64,000 nt of DNA, from NCBI GenBank assembly GCA_036429605.1, contig CM071590.1:2976001-3040000 (forward strand), in the 5' to 3' direction. Source of the stretch: Cladobotryum mycophilum. Lineage: Eukaryota; Ascomycota; Sordariomycetes; Hypocreales; Hypocreaceae. The position numbers were made by a program, and so were the translations under genes. The notes under the pieces are model-generated. The model had not been told where the DNA came from, did not search any database, and saw nothing but the letters and a program-made list of their open reading frames with translations. Positions 35,409-48,700 of this stretch are shown here, piece by piece; the stretch's first letter is position 1; the number at the start of each line of letters is the position of its first letter.

Positions 35409-36400
35409 TGTGAAAATATTTATATGTATCTTTTTTCGTCGTCGTCGTCGTCAATTCGTAGAGGGTTGGGGTTGGGAAAAAGGCGCAATTTTTCGTTTGT
35501 TCGAAGAAATAGGGAGGACCTGTTGCAAGTTTGCTATTTAGAACCTCCGATTTCGTTGATTGCTATTTGGGCACCCCCCAAAAACGCCCCGAATTTTGGC
35601 GGCGTTTCGGATCACGTGCCCCGCACCTCAACAAAGTTTGGTCCTCACTCACACACACACATTGGCCACTGACCACTGACCACTGACCACTGACTGAACT
35701 GACTACCTTGGGGGGCAGGGCCGCTGCAGTGAATGGTGGTGGTGGTGAGATTTGTGAGATTTAGATGCCTAGTACCTTGCCCTACTGTACTAGAAATGAA
35801 AGAAGAAAAGGAAGTTTTGTTTTTCTGCTGGTGTTTGGGTAAATTGACTATAGAATTCGCTGTGGATGAGAGCATCACCAAGAAGAGATGGGATAGAAGA
35901 ACACCCTAAAAAAGTACAGCATAGTATCCCCAATAAGAAAAAATACAACAAGGTAATTAGTGCGTACTCTTAGATCATCCATGGAGATGAATAATTCTAA
36001 AATCCCAGCATTCCGCTTCAGAGTCTCAATCACCCGTGGTTGTTCGGAGTATTCGCGTCCATGGCCATCGTAGGTGAGTACCAAGATTATCAGACTTCAA
36101 CATCACAATCGGTCCCAGCCAGACACCTTGAAATCATTGATATACGTTCGTATTTGAGTATGTAAAATAGATAAACATCGCCTGCTCCGCCGCCCATAAT
36201 AGGGAATCAGCATATGTATTCTTTATTCCACCCATCTCTTCCATCTATAAACCATGGATTCCATTGTGCACCCGTTTTTTCATACCCATCCATTAATTAT
36301 TCCGCCAAACCACCCAGCCAGAATGAATAAGAATTAAACAAAAACCGTCATATCAAAAAGTCATTAAGGATTATGGTTACTCAACTCCTCGTCCCCAAGT
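35409..36400. promoter_or_regulatory. mpc1 upstream region / 3' flank of the WSC oxidase gene
   Basis: About 1 kb between two minus-strand genes. It holds a CGT repeat (35437-35451), four tandem CCACTGA units (35666-35693) and, toward 36400, AT-rich 3'-UTR-like DNA of the oxidase gene. The mpc1 promoter is presumably within the first few hundred bases; no factor site is assigned. Confidence 0.5.
35666..35693. repeat. (CCACTGA)4 repeat
   Basis: Four perfect 7-bp tandem units about 260 bases upstream of the mpc1 start. Confidence 0.85.
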
Positions 36401-39400
36401 TTAGACGCCAGGAGTAGTGAAGCCATTGCCCTGAGGCCAATTGCCAACCTTGGCGGGATCACCACCAATGCGGACAAAGACGCCGACCGCAGGGATGCCA
36501 CCATCAAGGATGAAAAACTGGTACCAGCCTGGAGGAGCAATGTACTTGCCAGGAGGGGCGGTGACTGTGCAAGTGGTGCCAGCGCAAGAAATAGCAGGGA
36601 AGAGGGTGCGACCGCCCATGGAGTTGCCGTGAGTGCTAGAAACGGACCCGAGAAGAGAGGCAGTGATGGCTCCGTTTCTGGCTCCAGCGCCGAGCTGCAC
36701 AGTGACCTGCTGGTTGTAGGTCCAATCCTTGTTGGTGATAGAGAAGCTGGGACGAGGGAGGCCAGACTTGAGGTAAGGGGGAGTGAAGGACTCAACACGG
36801 TACTCCTGGGGGTTCTTGCCATCCTCGGGGTCAGAACCAGACACCATGACGCGACCATCAAGAAGGGTGATAGCCTCGGAGTGGTAGAGACGAGCGACAG
36901 TAGTGTTGGCCATGATGGTGATACGGTGGCCAATGGGCTTGCTGGGGTTGTAAAGCAGAGCGTTGAGGTTGGGGTCCACACCGAGACCGAAACCAGCGAC
37001 ACCGTGGTGGGCACCGTTCAGGATGAGGAAAGTTCCATCAGGAAGAGGGGCAATGCAAGACATGACACGAGTAGAGGGCATACGCTCAAGAGTCCACGTG
37101 GGGTTGGCAGCATCGGGATAGGTGCTGACACAGTTATCAAGAGCGTTACCAGGTCCCTCAGTAGAACCACCGCAGATGAGGACACCCAAAGGCTCAGTGA
37201 AAGGAGCGTGCATGGGGAGCAAAACAGCAGTTCCTTCCAGAGGGTAGGTTCGTCCACCGAGAGGGTCGTTGACGGCACCAGGCATGTTAGGCAGAGTCTT
37301 GATGGTCGCAAAGGTGTTCTCGTCCAAGATGCGGGCCTCGTTCCAGTAAGCGACAAAGATACCTCCAGAAGGCAGGACAGTGCAGAAAGGATACAAGTTG
37401 TTGGGATCGGTACGCTCAAGCCAGTCCATGTAGAGAGGTGCAGTGCCAGTAAAGGGAAGAATCTCGAGAGTGGGCACAGGAGCACTGTTGGAGCCCTTCT
37501 CACCACCAATGACAAGGACGGAGCCGTTGGCCATGTTCATGGCGCTTGGGTACCATCGACCTTGCTGAAGCTTGAGTACGTCGACATTCTCCTCCCAATC
37601 GTTGGTGCCCTTGACACCAGGGGAACCATCGGGAGTGTACAGACGAACACCGTAGGTAGAGTCACCGGACCAACCACCAACAGTAAGCTGTCGGCCAGCC
37701 TTGTCTGGGAGGGTAATACCAGCGGCACAGAAGACATCAGTCTTGAGGTGCATTGTTCGCCAAGCAGCCTGGAAGTTGTTGATTTGAGAGAGATCGAGTT
37801 CGTAAGCGCCGGTAGAGTTAGGAGGACCAGTACCCCACTTCTCGAGGAAGGTAACCTTGCCGGTAATAGCCTGAGAAGTCATGAGAGGAATACAGACACC
37901 GCCGATAAGCAATTCGTAAGAGCCGGCAGCAGCAGAGCCGGCCTCGGGGAAGGACCAAGAGTAGAATGGGTCTCCAGTCCAGAAGTAGGTGCTAAGACGA
38001 GAGCCACCACCGCAGATGGCAGAAGCATTGCCGGCACAAGGGATATTGCATTCGGTCTCGGGTCGCTTAGTAGAACCGACAGTGACGATGTTGGCAGGAT
38101 CACCGCAGTAGCACTCCTGGCCGTACTCCAGACCAGCTGCCATGTAACCAAAAGCGGCGCACTGGTTGAGACATTGGGCTGGAGTCATCGTCTTGTAGAT
38201 GTTTTGCCAGAAGAAGGTGCGGGCCTGGTTGACATTGTCGAGATAACAACCTTGGTAGGTCCAGTCGCCAACAGTTGGGAGAGGAGCCGGAGGGCCGAGA
38301 ACAACTGGCGCGCCGTTGGACATGATGGTCATGCGTCCGCCGCCGCCGCACTTCTCAGCAGGATTGCCAGCACAAGCAGTATTGCACTCGGTATCAGACT
38401 GAGCCTTGACGCCGCCGTTGACAATGTTGTTACCACAGAAGCACTGCTTGGAGTATTCGGCACCGGCAATGGTGTATCCTTGAGAGGCACAAGCTTGGGC
38501 ACAAGACTCGAGAGTAAGAGCGTTGTCATCGGGGAGCTGTTTATTAAGAATGCGGCCGTTGGCTCCATCGACCCAGCATCCATAAGCACCCCACCCTTGT
38601 GGAAGCCCAGTCGGGGTTGCGGCTGAGGTGGACGTAGGAACGGCGGTGGTAGAAACGGTGGGGCCGCCAGTGGTCGATCCAGGGGCATTCAACGAGTAAA
38701 CCGAGAGACGGCTTCCGGCTCCGCAGTAGTCACAGTTGGCGCCAGCGCAGATCATACTGCAATCGGTTGATGCAGCAACAACAGAGCCTGCACTAAGTGA
38801 GTTACCACAGTAGCATTCCCTGCTGTACTCAACACCAAAGTAGGTGTAGCCTGCGCAAAAGCTTGCGCAGGTTTCTAGCGTCATGCCATCGTCGGCGTAC
38901 GTCTTGGAATTCAAGGCACGGGTGTTTGTTCCTTCAGTGTAGCATCCATACCACTGGAACTGACCAATGGTGCCTGGTTGGGTAGGACAAATACCAGTCG
39001 GCGCCGGGCCGGAGGTTGAGGAAGGGGTGCTGTCCTCTGATGTTAGTACAATTGATTTGGGGAATGCGAGAAATCTCGTGGCGTCGGCAATTTATTCTGC
39101 ATATTTAGCTTACCTCACTGCTCCATTGCTATACAGGTTCAAGCGGCCACCACCACCGCAGAACTCGGTGCTGTTGCCATTGCAGGTCATGGTGCAACCA
39201 CTGGTAGCAGGCACCGCTCCGTTTGAAATCTGCTTACCGCAGTCTGTGTGTGTTGGTCAGCAATGAAGTCCTTATCTTGGTGTAACTGTGATGTGCCCAA
39301 GCTATCACATGCAGAATTTTGGGTCACCTACAGCACTCGCCACCATACTCTACACCGGCATAGTTGAATCCACCAGCCTTGCACCCTGCAGTACACTTGG

Positions 39401-40042
39401 CCACCGTCATCTGGTTGCCAGGGACACTGTTTAAGCCGGTAGTCAAGGCACGGCCAGTAGTTCCCTCGCTGCAATATACTTGTTAATATATAATGTCCAA
39501 CAACAGTTGCGCCACGCAGTATGCAATCTCAAACTTACGTATAGCAGCCCTGAGATACCCAGCCATCGGGACCAGGGTTGACCTGGGGACCAGAAATCTG
39601 AGTCGTCGTGTACAAGGTGAGACGGTTTGGTCCACCACAGGCCTCGGTCGCATTCCCACCGCATGGTGTACTACAGTCGGCCTCATTGCCCTTGACTCCT
39701 CCAGTCGCAAGGGCAGAGCCACAGAAGCATTGGGTGTAGTACTCTGTTCCCGCATAAGGAAGTCCTTTGCCAAAACAGTAGCTTACGCACTCCTGGTTCG
39801 TCATCTGCGCGTCGGCAGTGTTTGCAACGTTGATGGTTCGGCCCACATCACTATCCACCAATCAGTCAGTGTCAGGATCATACGATGAAAGATATGAAGC
39901 CGTACACATAGCAACCCTGATATTGCCAGCCATTGGCGAATCCGGCAGGGGCCGAGAGGGCACGTTTCTGGAGCTGATCGGCGTGTGACGGAAGTGAAAA
40001 CAGAACGGCGGACAGGAATGACGCCGCCGGTGAGGGCCTCAT
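36401..40042 (-). CDS. Secreted glyoxal oxidase-type copper radical oxidase with five WSC domains
   Basis: Minus-strand exons 40042-39906, 39850-39539, 39468-39332, 39243-39114 and 39029-36401 give 1114 residues. A signal peptide (MRPSPAASFLSAVLFSLPSHA) is followed by a KR site; an in-frame ATG at 40078 would add 12 residues. Five WSC carbohydrate-binding domains follow (about 38-135, 145-238, 263-358, 384-480 and 495-590), each with the GCY...CxC...CGG pattern. Then comes an AA5_1 glyoxal-oxidase beta-propeller and C-terminal domain (about 610-1114). The copper radical residues are all visible by family alignment: Cys-673 (DVFCAAG), Tyr-703 (GVRLYTPDG), Tyr-954/His-955 (RLYHSEA) and His-1039 (STHGNSMGGR). 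The enzyme should oxidise small aldehydes or alcohols to acids, releasing H2O2, while the WSC domains tether it to wall glucan or chitin. The true substrate is unknown. Confidence 0.93.
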
Positions 40043-43000
40043 GGTCGCGGTTATGGCCCGCAGGGGCAGCAACAGCAAGACTAGAAAGCTGCTGATCTTA
40101 GTTAATTAAGGGGTTTAAACAACGAGAGTACGAAGAAGCACGCTCTTCAACGAAACGAGAGGCAGTTGTTGAGTGTGGAAGAAGCAGAAAAAAAGAATCA
40201 TCAAGGCATTGCGGATTCAGGCTCAAGTTATTGTACCCGTCTCTCTCCCATCTCGGACTGCCTCCCCCGGGAACTCGAGGTCCAGGACCCCGAATCAGAC
40301 TAATGGGGTCTCGACGGCTACGCGGAGCCTTGGCAGGGTGCTCGATTGACTGGACGGGTTGACCTGAACACCAGCAAGGCCTGGCCCCCTCCACAGCGGT
40401 CGGTGTTGATGGATCATCATGCCACTGACTGAGCACGCGCCAGGGGAGCCGAAATATTGCGTCGGCGCCACCCACATGGAGGATGGGTCCTGGGAGACAA
40501 GGCGGCATAGCGTTACAGGGGCGGCAGCAGTAGCGTCATGTACGCTGGAGCAGTAGCATGGAAAAAAAAAACCAGAATGGATCAGATATGGAGAATGGGA
40601 GGAGGATGGCGCGTATGCAGCATCAGCAACGTTCCCACCACCCGGTCGCGATCGGGACGGGGGTTGGACGGGAAGAGCCTCGGGTTTTTCGAGACGAGGG
40701 AGTCCCAAAAGGGGACGCCATGTCTATGAAAGGAATGGACTTTAATTTCCATTAACGGCATCAATTTCTTCAATGACGAAGCTGAAGGACCATTGCGTGA
40801 CGATAGTGAGCCACCAAGAGTGCCATGGCTGATACTTGGCCAACTTGAGATAAATTGGAAATGGTGTGTGTGTGAAAGCGAAAAGCTGTCGCTGGGGATG
40901 GAGGGATGGATGGACGGGCATGCGCAAAGGGCCTTCCTTCCATCTTGCCCTGGAGTGGGCTTACATGACCCGACCTGGAAAGGCACAGGTACATATGTAC
41001 GGGCATGCATTGATGCTCTGGAGACGGGATAGTGGGGAGCCGGTGGCCTGGCTTAGGCTTGTCCTGGCGCTATGAGAAGAGCCTGCATCTGCTGGCTTGC
41101 GCTAGAAAATACGAGACAGATGTCGACGGCGGTGGTACGCTCAAAGTACATGGTACATCCTATCCCATCCCTTCACATCACATCACATCCAATTCACCCA
41201 TCGATTCCAATTGGAGCTTCGTATCCAGACTCCCTTGACAATGCATGATGAAATGTCCACATTTTGATATTGGCCTGAAAATCCTCCTCGACAAATACAG
41301 AAAGTGGTACAAGGGAATAAGGGTGATCAGCCAGGCAGCCGAGATAGGAGGGAGAGGCATGACCATCAGGCTTTTTCCCCCATCAAGTATGTAATACTAC
41401 CTATATCTCCTCGGTCTGCACCACAGTCAATGAAGCCGTCGACATTCCGTCACTAAAGACTTGCGGCTGAAAATAAGAAGAAGAAGAAAAAGCACAAGAA
41501 AATTCTGTCTCTTCGAGTCAAGAATACGTTGCCAATACCAACGCCACACAGCCACCGGCTGTATACTTGGCAGAACTCGGGATGGTAAGTAACTTGTAGT
41601 CAGTAAGGAAAGGTAGGTATGGAGGTAATATCCGCAAGCGCTGCTGAGGCCAAGATGTCACAGCTCCAGTGAATCAGAGTTTAGATCATGTCTAAGATGC
41701 CGCTGATGGATGGTTCGTTCCCGCAAATTGCTCTGTCCTGCGTGGATTGATTCTCCTCATCTTAACAATACGGCACCTGCATTCTTCAGCCTTGGATTGT
41801 TGATGCAAAACGTCTACTGCGCGCCAGCATGACGCCAGTTCATCTCCCACAGTTTGGGGTACATGAGCATGAAGTGGCGGCGGGTTCCTGTCAAACTTTT
41901 TTCTCTCCCTCTCGCTCAGCCGGGGGCCCTGCATTGATTCAACGATGCAGCTACTGCTACTACTAGATGCGATGTCTCGCGTGGACTAAGCGCATCAACA
42001 AGGAGAGAGGAAGAGGGAGATTCTAGGGAGACCCAGGTTCAGCAGTGAATTGCCGCATCGGCTCAGACACGCTACCCCTTTTGGACACACTAAATCCAAC
42101 TAGTTCAGGCGAAAAGACCAAAGGAAAAAGAGCCTTGAAAAGCCTTTCGTTCTAGCGAAACCGAGAGCGTGGGCTCTTACAACTGCTTACGGCCAAGCGG
42201 CCGAGTTGTGGCGGTCTTTGCCATCAAAATTCTTACACAATATTATTAAATTTTATTGGCGGATGTTTTATCTTTGTTTGTCCAATGCGGAAAACTCTTT
42301 CATCCAAGAAGACGAAAAGACTTGGCCATGGATAGACTGTCCTCCTTTGTCCGCTCTTCAATATTGTTCGGTTTCTTCTCTCAACTCCCCAGGATTTTAT
42401 TTACAGTGTGCCCCGTGCCAACGGGAAGACGGTTTTCATTGTTGACAGGGCTGAAGCATCCATCCAACGTTGGGTCTCCCTGGAAACCTCTCTACCTTAC
42501 CATCGGATGGTGCCAAGTATGTCCCAACAGCTTTGACTCTTGATTATATTAGTAGCCCGGCGCAATGTTATCTTGATCTAGCCTAGCGCGGAGGGCGCTT
42601 GAATCAAGGCGTTCTGTATCGACATTCAATGACACAGCACACTTTGTTGTTTTCTAGCAAACGTCTTTACTTTTTTGCAACTGTCTGATAAACTCGGCGC
42701 ATTCCGGTCTAAAACAGACCACATGCCACGGCTTCTCGTCTATGAATGGCAGGTTGCAAGATAAGAACCTTATCATCTTGGCTATCATTGTCTCAAAGAA
42801 GAAATAAGAGTCCGTGGTGAAAAGAAAGGCCTTTATCGGTGTATCATGCATTGTCATGATGGAATTTTTCTCCCTCTCTCTTACCCCTGTGACATACAGT
42901 CCCCCCTGCAATCTGCCCCGCAAGGGACAAACTCGATGGATTTCCTCTTTCATTTCTTGTTTGACGAGTAAGAATGGAAAGGCTTGCCAAGCGATCAACT

Positions 43001-45732
43001 ATTATTCCTCCTGCATCCAACATCTCAAACATGCATGGCACTTTTAGAGAGCTTCGGTTTGGTTTTACGACTGCAAAGCCTTGGTGGCTAAACGCTCCTG
43101 TTCAGCCGGAGCCTCGGCGCCAACGTGGAAGACATGGATAGATAGACTTGTCGACAAAAGGGGAAATCCTGCCAAGCGCCCATGATGTGTTTTTCTCTCG
43201 AGATAGCTTTGTCTCTCATGGCACCATCTCATGCATGGCGCCGGTGTTTGCATCTCGTATCGAACGGTGGAGGGTGCGCCAACAAGGCTAGCATTTCACA
43301 GATCGGGATAATCGATAGTTGTGACCGAAGACAAGGGTGTCTTTGCAAGTGATGCCAAAAAAGAAACACAGGCAGATAAGGTAGGTAGCCTATGCCTATC
43401 TCTAGGAATGAGTCGGGGAAATCCGACAGATCTCTTATCCACCAACACACCCACAACTCAATCCAATATTTCCGAACGAGAATCAGCCGCACTATAAACT
43501 CCATAGTGCTCCGTACAGCGCGCACACACCATGTCGCCCCCTGTCCGCGTCTTCACACCCGAGGAGATATTAGTTCTACTCCATCATTGTTTCTCTCTTT
43601 CAGAGAACGGCTCGACCAAACCAACCCACTTAGAGAGCGTTCCAGAGTCTTGACCCCAGACACAAACCGCTGCCATTAAGATAGAGAACGAGAGCTAAAC
43701 AGTTGTTCCGGCAATTAAGGTTGAACGGCGATGCTACACAGAAGAATTTTGCCCGCTGTCATCCCACATGGCCACCGTGACGACCGCAACTCGGTGTGGC
43801 CTCGTAACTGCAGCCCCCTCAATATGTGTCTGCATTCGATATGCCGTGTAGCCGGCTTCCGAATCTGGCTTGGACAGCATGAAGAAGAGCTTTTTGTCTC
43901 GATCTTTTCGGCCGGATCAGCCATCGGCTTGGGAAATCCATCTCTGCTACGTCGTCCCGGGCCGAGAAAACAGTACGAAGAAAGAGAGGCGTTTTCACTG
44001 TGAAGACAAAACGCTTTTTCATCGTTGAACCCAAAATACACCATCCACCTTCGTCCCCCTTATGTCGTTGGAATTACACGGAGACATGGGCTTGCAGTGG
44101 CTGTCACAGTTTTCCATACCAGTAGACGCGTATGTTGCGCAGCGCCCTCAACACATTACTCGACTTGCAATGTTTGTTGATTCGCACACAGTCAATTCCA
44201 TGATGCGGTAACAAGCACCATCAACAGATGTGAAATTACATGGCTTTTTCGTCATCCAGACCCTCTAGACGATCAATGGGTCTGCGGAAGACTCCATACC
44301 TACGGATTAATTATGACTCCAGTCTAATTAAGCCTGTGAGCCCCACATACCTACGTGTATTCACCCTGCTTGAACACACAGATGGAGTCATACTGACTCG
44401 AACACACTTGGTTGAGGGAGAGAGGGAGAGAGAGACATGGTGAGACTGGATAATCTCCTGGGTCCCTTGTCCCGTTGGAGTTTTAACTTTGCGGGTTCCT
44501 CATTTTATCGCTCCATATTTCGGGACTCGGATTACTCGTTTGCTTGTTTGTTTATCGCTCGGCTTTTCGAAACGAGTCTGTTGCGAGAGGAATGACGTGC
44601 TGACCAATGTTTATTTTATTTTTATTTGCCCTGGCTCAGATCGCAATAAGCATGACTATTATTGGTTTCAAGATCAGGAGTCGATGGAGGGATGCCTCGG
44701 CGGGGGTTCTCGTCAGGTTGACATTAACCGAGCTGAACCTCCGGCTCCAAGCGGCCCTTGAGGCATATCATGAGAAAGATTTTCTTTCCCCATGTCGTTC
44801 CCTTCCTACTGCAGGCCCTTCTCCAGATATGACTTGCATGCATTATTGCATATGGCATGAGGAACCGTACGATAATAATCTATGGGATATGCGTGCAGCA
44901 ATACTGAGCTGCATACGAAAGACGGCATCCCACTTAGGCATCAATGCGGCTATATTCAAAGCCTACCTCCATCTCCAAACTGCCACCAATATCACTTACA
45001 TTACAAGTATTCGCCATTGTGGTGATTAGTATTGAGTGAGTAATGGCCAGCCAGTATTAAAGTCGGTCGGTCCTGGCCCTAGAATCGTAGAGCACGTTTG
45101 AACAAGGTTGATGATTATTTCCCGCAATGGCAGAACACAGCTGCAGGGCAGATTGTTGCGTCTCTGATAGAGTCACAAATAATCCTACACCTTGCAAATT
45201 AGGAAAAGTTGATTTTTCTATGACTCTTATTTCTGTATTCATAAGAGGTTGGCTCATCATCCATGGCCAGAGATTGGCCAATTCCGCATCAATGCGTACC
45301 CTAGACATCCTCAGTGACTCATCCAACCCATCCTTTTGAGGGGGCGAAGGTGCAACTAGAGCCTTTGTCAGCAGGTATCGCAGCAGAGGCTTGGGAGGGC
45401 TCTGCCACAGTTGGCGACTGGCCACTAGGACGCCGTTATGGCCCGTGGGAACCAGTAAACCCACTAAAACTTCAGAGGCTTTCGGTGTAAGAATTAAAGG
45501 TGAACAGCTTCGTCGAAGAAAATACATTTTATATCGCATAATTTTCTTCACTTTTATCCAAGTGAACCTCCCTCGCTATTTGCTTTCCACGGCGTCATCT
45601 ATCCCTCACTATCCCAGAATACTCAAAACGCCCGCAGCCATAGAACAACAGAGGCACCCCGATATACTTTCCTCCGCCGCCAATATTTCACCATTAAATT
45701 TGGACTCCCTTCATTTCATCACCTTCGAGACA
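40043..45732. other. Long intergenic region between divergent oxidase and NFX1 genes
   Basis: About 5.7 kb, the largest spacer. The left part should be the oxidase promoter; the last 100-200 bases, A/C-rich, the NFX1 leader. Between them I find only short frames, no repeats of note beyond small purine tracts, and no RNA gene. A frame at 44607-45029 (+) begins with a hydrophobic stretch and one at 45057-45551 (-) is 164 codons long, but neither has recognisable features. Regulatory DNA, a non-coding RNA or an unrecognised small gene could lie here. Confidence 0.55.
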
Positions 45733-48700
45733 ATGCCCGAGGGCGAGGGCTCACAAACACAGGTTCCCCAACCACAGGGATCTTCACGGGGAGCATCTAG
45801 AAACCGCCGAGGCAGGGGTCGCGGTGGCAGAGGGCGAGGACAATCTGATGGGCCTTCACAACAAACGAGGGGACAGGGGCCCTCATCAAATAACCCTGCA
45901 GATGTTAATCCAACTGCTCCAGCGGCTACCCCGACACCAGAACCCTCATCCTCGGTAGCATCAGCGAGGGCAGGTCGAGGGGGTAGAGGCAGGCGAGGGC
46001 AGCGGCCAACAGAGCGTGGTGGTGCTAGCAACAGAGCCGCCCGAGTCCCTAGGCCAGGTCCATCCAGATCGTTTGGAGGGCATCTGACAGCGGCTGTTGA
46101 AGAGTCCACGGAGACAGCTTCGCTTAGTGCTGATGCTCCTGAGTTTGTTCCAGGGCGGCCGGTAGCGAAGAGGACGTGAGTTGATCGCCTAGTGTGCTAG
46201 CGACTATCTCAAAGAATCATGCAACTGACAGCGGTAATAGGGATAAGCCTAGGGCTTCTCAGACACCAAAACAGCCTGAAGTCAGATTCCCAAAATCTAC
46301 GGCTTCTGACTTGGGAACTCGAATCCATGAAGACATCAGCAACTCTAACTACGAATGCGCTGTCTGCACGGACGAGGTTCTTAGGAGCTCCCATGTGTGG
46401 TCTTGCAACATTTGCTGGACTGTTCTGCATCTCAAATGTGTTAAGAAGTGGTATCATAATCAGAAAAAGCAGACTGATTCTCAACCAGGAGAACAACAAA
46501 GGGACGTTTCTTGGAGATGTCCTGGATGTAATTCTCAGCTATCCGATGAGCCGGGGTCGTATCACTGCTGGTGTGGAAAGGATATCAGCCCGAAGCCATC
46601 CAGCACTTCACTACCGCCTCACTCGTGCGGACAGACATGTTCAAAACCTAGAGCTACCTGTCCGCACCCATGTCCTCTTCAATGTCACGCGGGGCCTTGT
46701 CCACCGTGCGACCTGATAGGACCAACCCAATCATGTTTCTGCGGAAAGAATACTTCTCAGAAACTGTGTAGGGAGACGGATTATGAGAATGGATGGAGCT
46801 GTCAGGAGATCTGTGATGACTTGTTACCTTGCGGGGACCATTTTTGTCCGAGACCCTGCCACTCGGGGCTCTGTGGTGATTGTGATTTGCAGGTGGACGC
46901 AAAATGCTACTGTGGTCGTCTCGAGAAGAAGATACCCTGCTTTGAACGCAGCGACCCAGAAGAATCCTACGACTGGAGAGATCTTGCGTGGTTCGAAGGT
47001 TCATTCAACTGCCAACAAGTATGCGGTAGGAGTTTTGACTGTGGCATTCACAAATGTCTAGAGGCTTGCCATCCCGAGGATGAGCAGCCTGCCCATTGCC
47101 CCTATTCTCCGGATGTGGTAACACACTGCCCTTGCGGGAAAACGCCGCTCGTTGAACTTTTGGAGAGTCCTAGGAACTCCTGTCAAGATGATGTTCCGCA
47201 TTGCGAAGAATTATGCGGAAAACTACTTTCATGTGGGCATTTATGTAAAGCAAAATGCCACGTTGGAGACTGCGGATTCTGCAGGGAGACGGTTGACATC
47301 TCTTGTAGATGTGGGCGAACATCATCCCCATCAACATGTCATCAGGGAGATTTGCATGAGCCCTGGTGTATGCGAACCTGTCAGGCCACTCTAAGTTGTG
47401 GTCGTCACAAGTGTGGAGAACGCTGTTGCCCCGGAGAGAAAAAGGCGGCAGAAAGACAGGCAGCTAGGAAGAAGAATAGGTTGCAAGGACCAGAGACCGC
47501 TGTGGAGGCGGAGCACATCTGCATCAGGACGTGCGGGAGACCTCTGAAATGTGGTAGCCACAATTGTCAGCAGATCTGCCACCGCGGATCCTGTGCGAGT
47601 TGTCCCGAGGCGATTTTCGACGAGATCAGCTGCGACTGTGGTAGAACTGTTCTCTATCCACCGCAGCCGTGTGGTACTCGCGTTCCGGAGTGTCGGTTTA
47701 ACTGTCTACGACGTCCGGCTTGCGGGCACCCCGCTGTTCAGCATAACTGCCATACGGAGGATGTAGCTTGCCCAAAGTGCCCATTTTTGGTGGAAAAGTG
47801 GTGTGCTTGTGGAAAGGAGAAGTCGAAAAGCCAACCGTGTCATTTACAGGCGGCGCATTGTGGTCGACCTTGCGGCAAGATGCTAAAGTGCGGGTAAGTG
47901 AAGGTTCTGATCCCTCAAACCTATTAACTTGCTAACGAGACAACACAGACTTCATAGTTGCAGAAAGATATGCCACAGATCTGGCGAGTGCGAGGAAGGT
48001 CCGGGTTCGGGACAAACCTGTGAGCAAGTTTGTGGGAAAACAAAACTGTTCTGTGACCATCCTTGCCAGAATTCATGCCATGGCCAAACTCGTAAGTACT
48101 TATAGGTCACTATTCTGCGATATCATTTTATTAACACAAGACAGTTTGTAATGAAACCGCAGCTTGCACATCTAGGACAACTATCAGCTGCCCCTGTGGA
48201 CTACGCAAGCAAGAAGTAAGATGTCTTGCTAGCACCTCCAATCCCACTCCCTCTCGTCCCGAAATCAAGTGTGACGACGAGTGCCTACGTCTGGAGCGTA
48301 ATCGACGTCTCGCCTCGGCCCTCAACATTGATCCCACCTCCCACACCAACGATCACGTACCTTACTCGGACAATACCCTGCGTCTCTTCAAAGAGAATCT
48401 TGCGTGGGGAGAAGCTCAGGAGCGGGAGTTCCGCGTCTTTTCGAAGAGCCCAAAGGAGGATCTACTGAGATACAAGCCCACGCCCAGCCATCAACGGCAA
48501 TTCCTGCATGCCCTTGCGGAGGACTACGGACTGGAGAGCAGGAGCGAGGATATCGAGCCGCATCGCTACGTGATTATCCGCAAGGGTCACAAATTCGTCT
48601 CAGCACCGAGCAAGACACTCGCCCAATGCGTCAAGATACGGGAGAGCCAAGCCGCCATCGCGGCCACGGCGTCTGGTTCTAGAGAACCAACCCCTCCTCC

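Noticed and set aside
36629..38626. 665-codon open frame on the plus strand
   Set aside because: It is exactly antisense to the conserved WSC-oxidase gene; low-complexity Val/Gly/Ser/Arg-rich translation is a mirror of that gene's codon bias.
36401..40042. Possibility of a secondary-metabolite cluster around the oxidase
   Set aside because: Neighbours are housekeeping genes (MPC1, NFX1); no synthase, P450, transporter or cluster regulator is present.
44607..45029. 140-codon plus-strand frame starting with a hydrophobic stretch
   Set aside because: Looks like a signal peptide at first, but the rest has no family features or cysteine pattern; likely chance.
45057..45551. 164-codon minus-strand frame upstream of NFX1
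   Set aside because: No recognisable motif, no clean start context; kept only as a candidate in the spacer finding.
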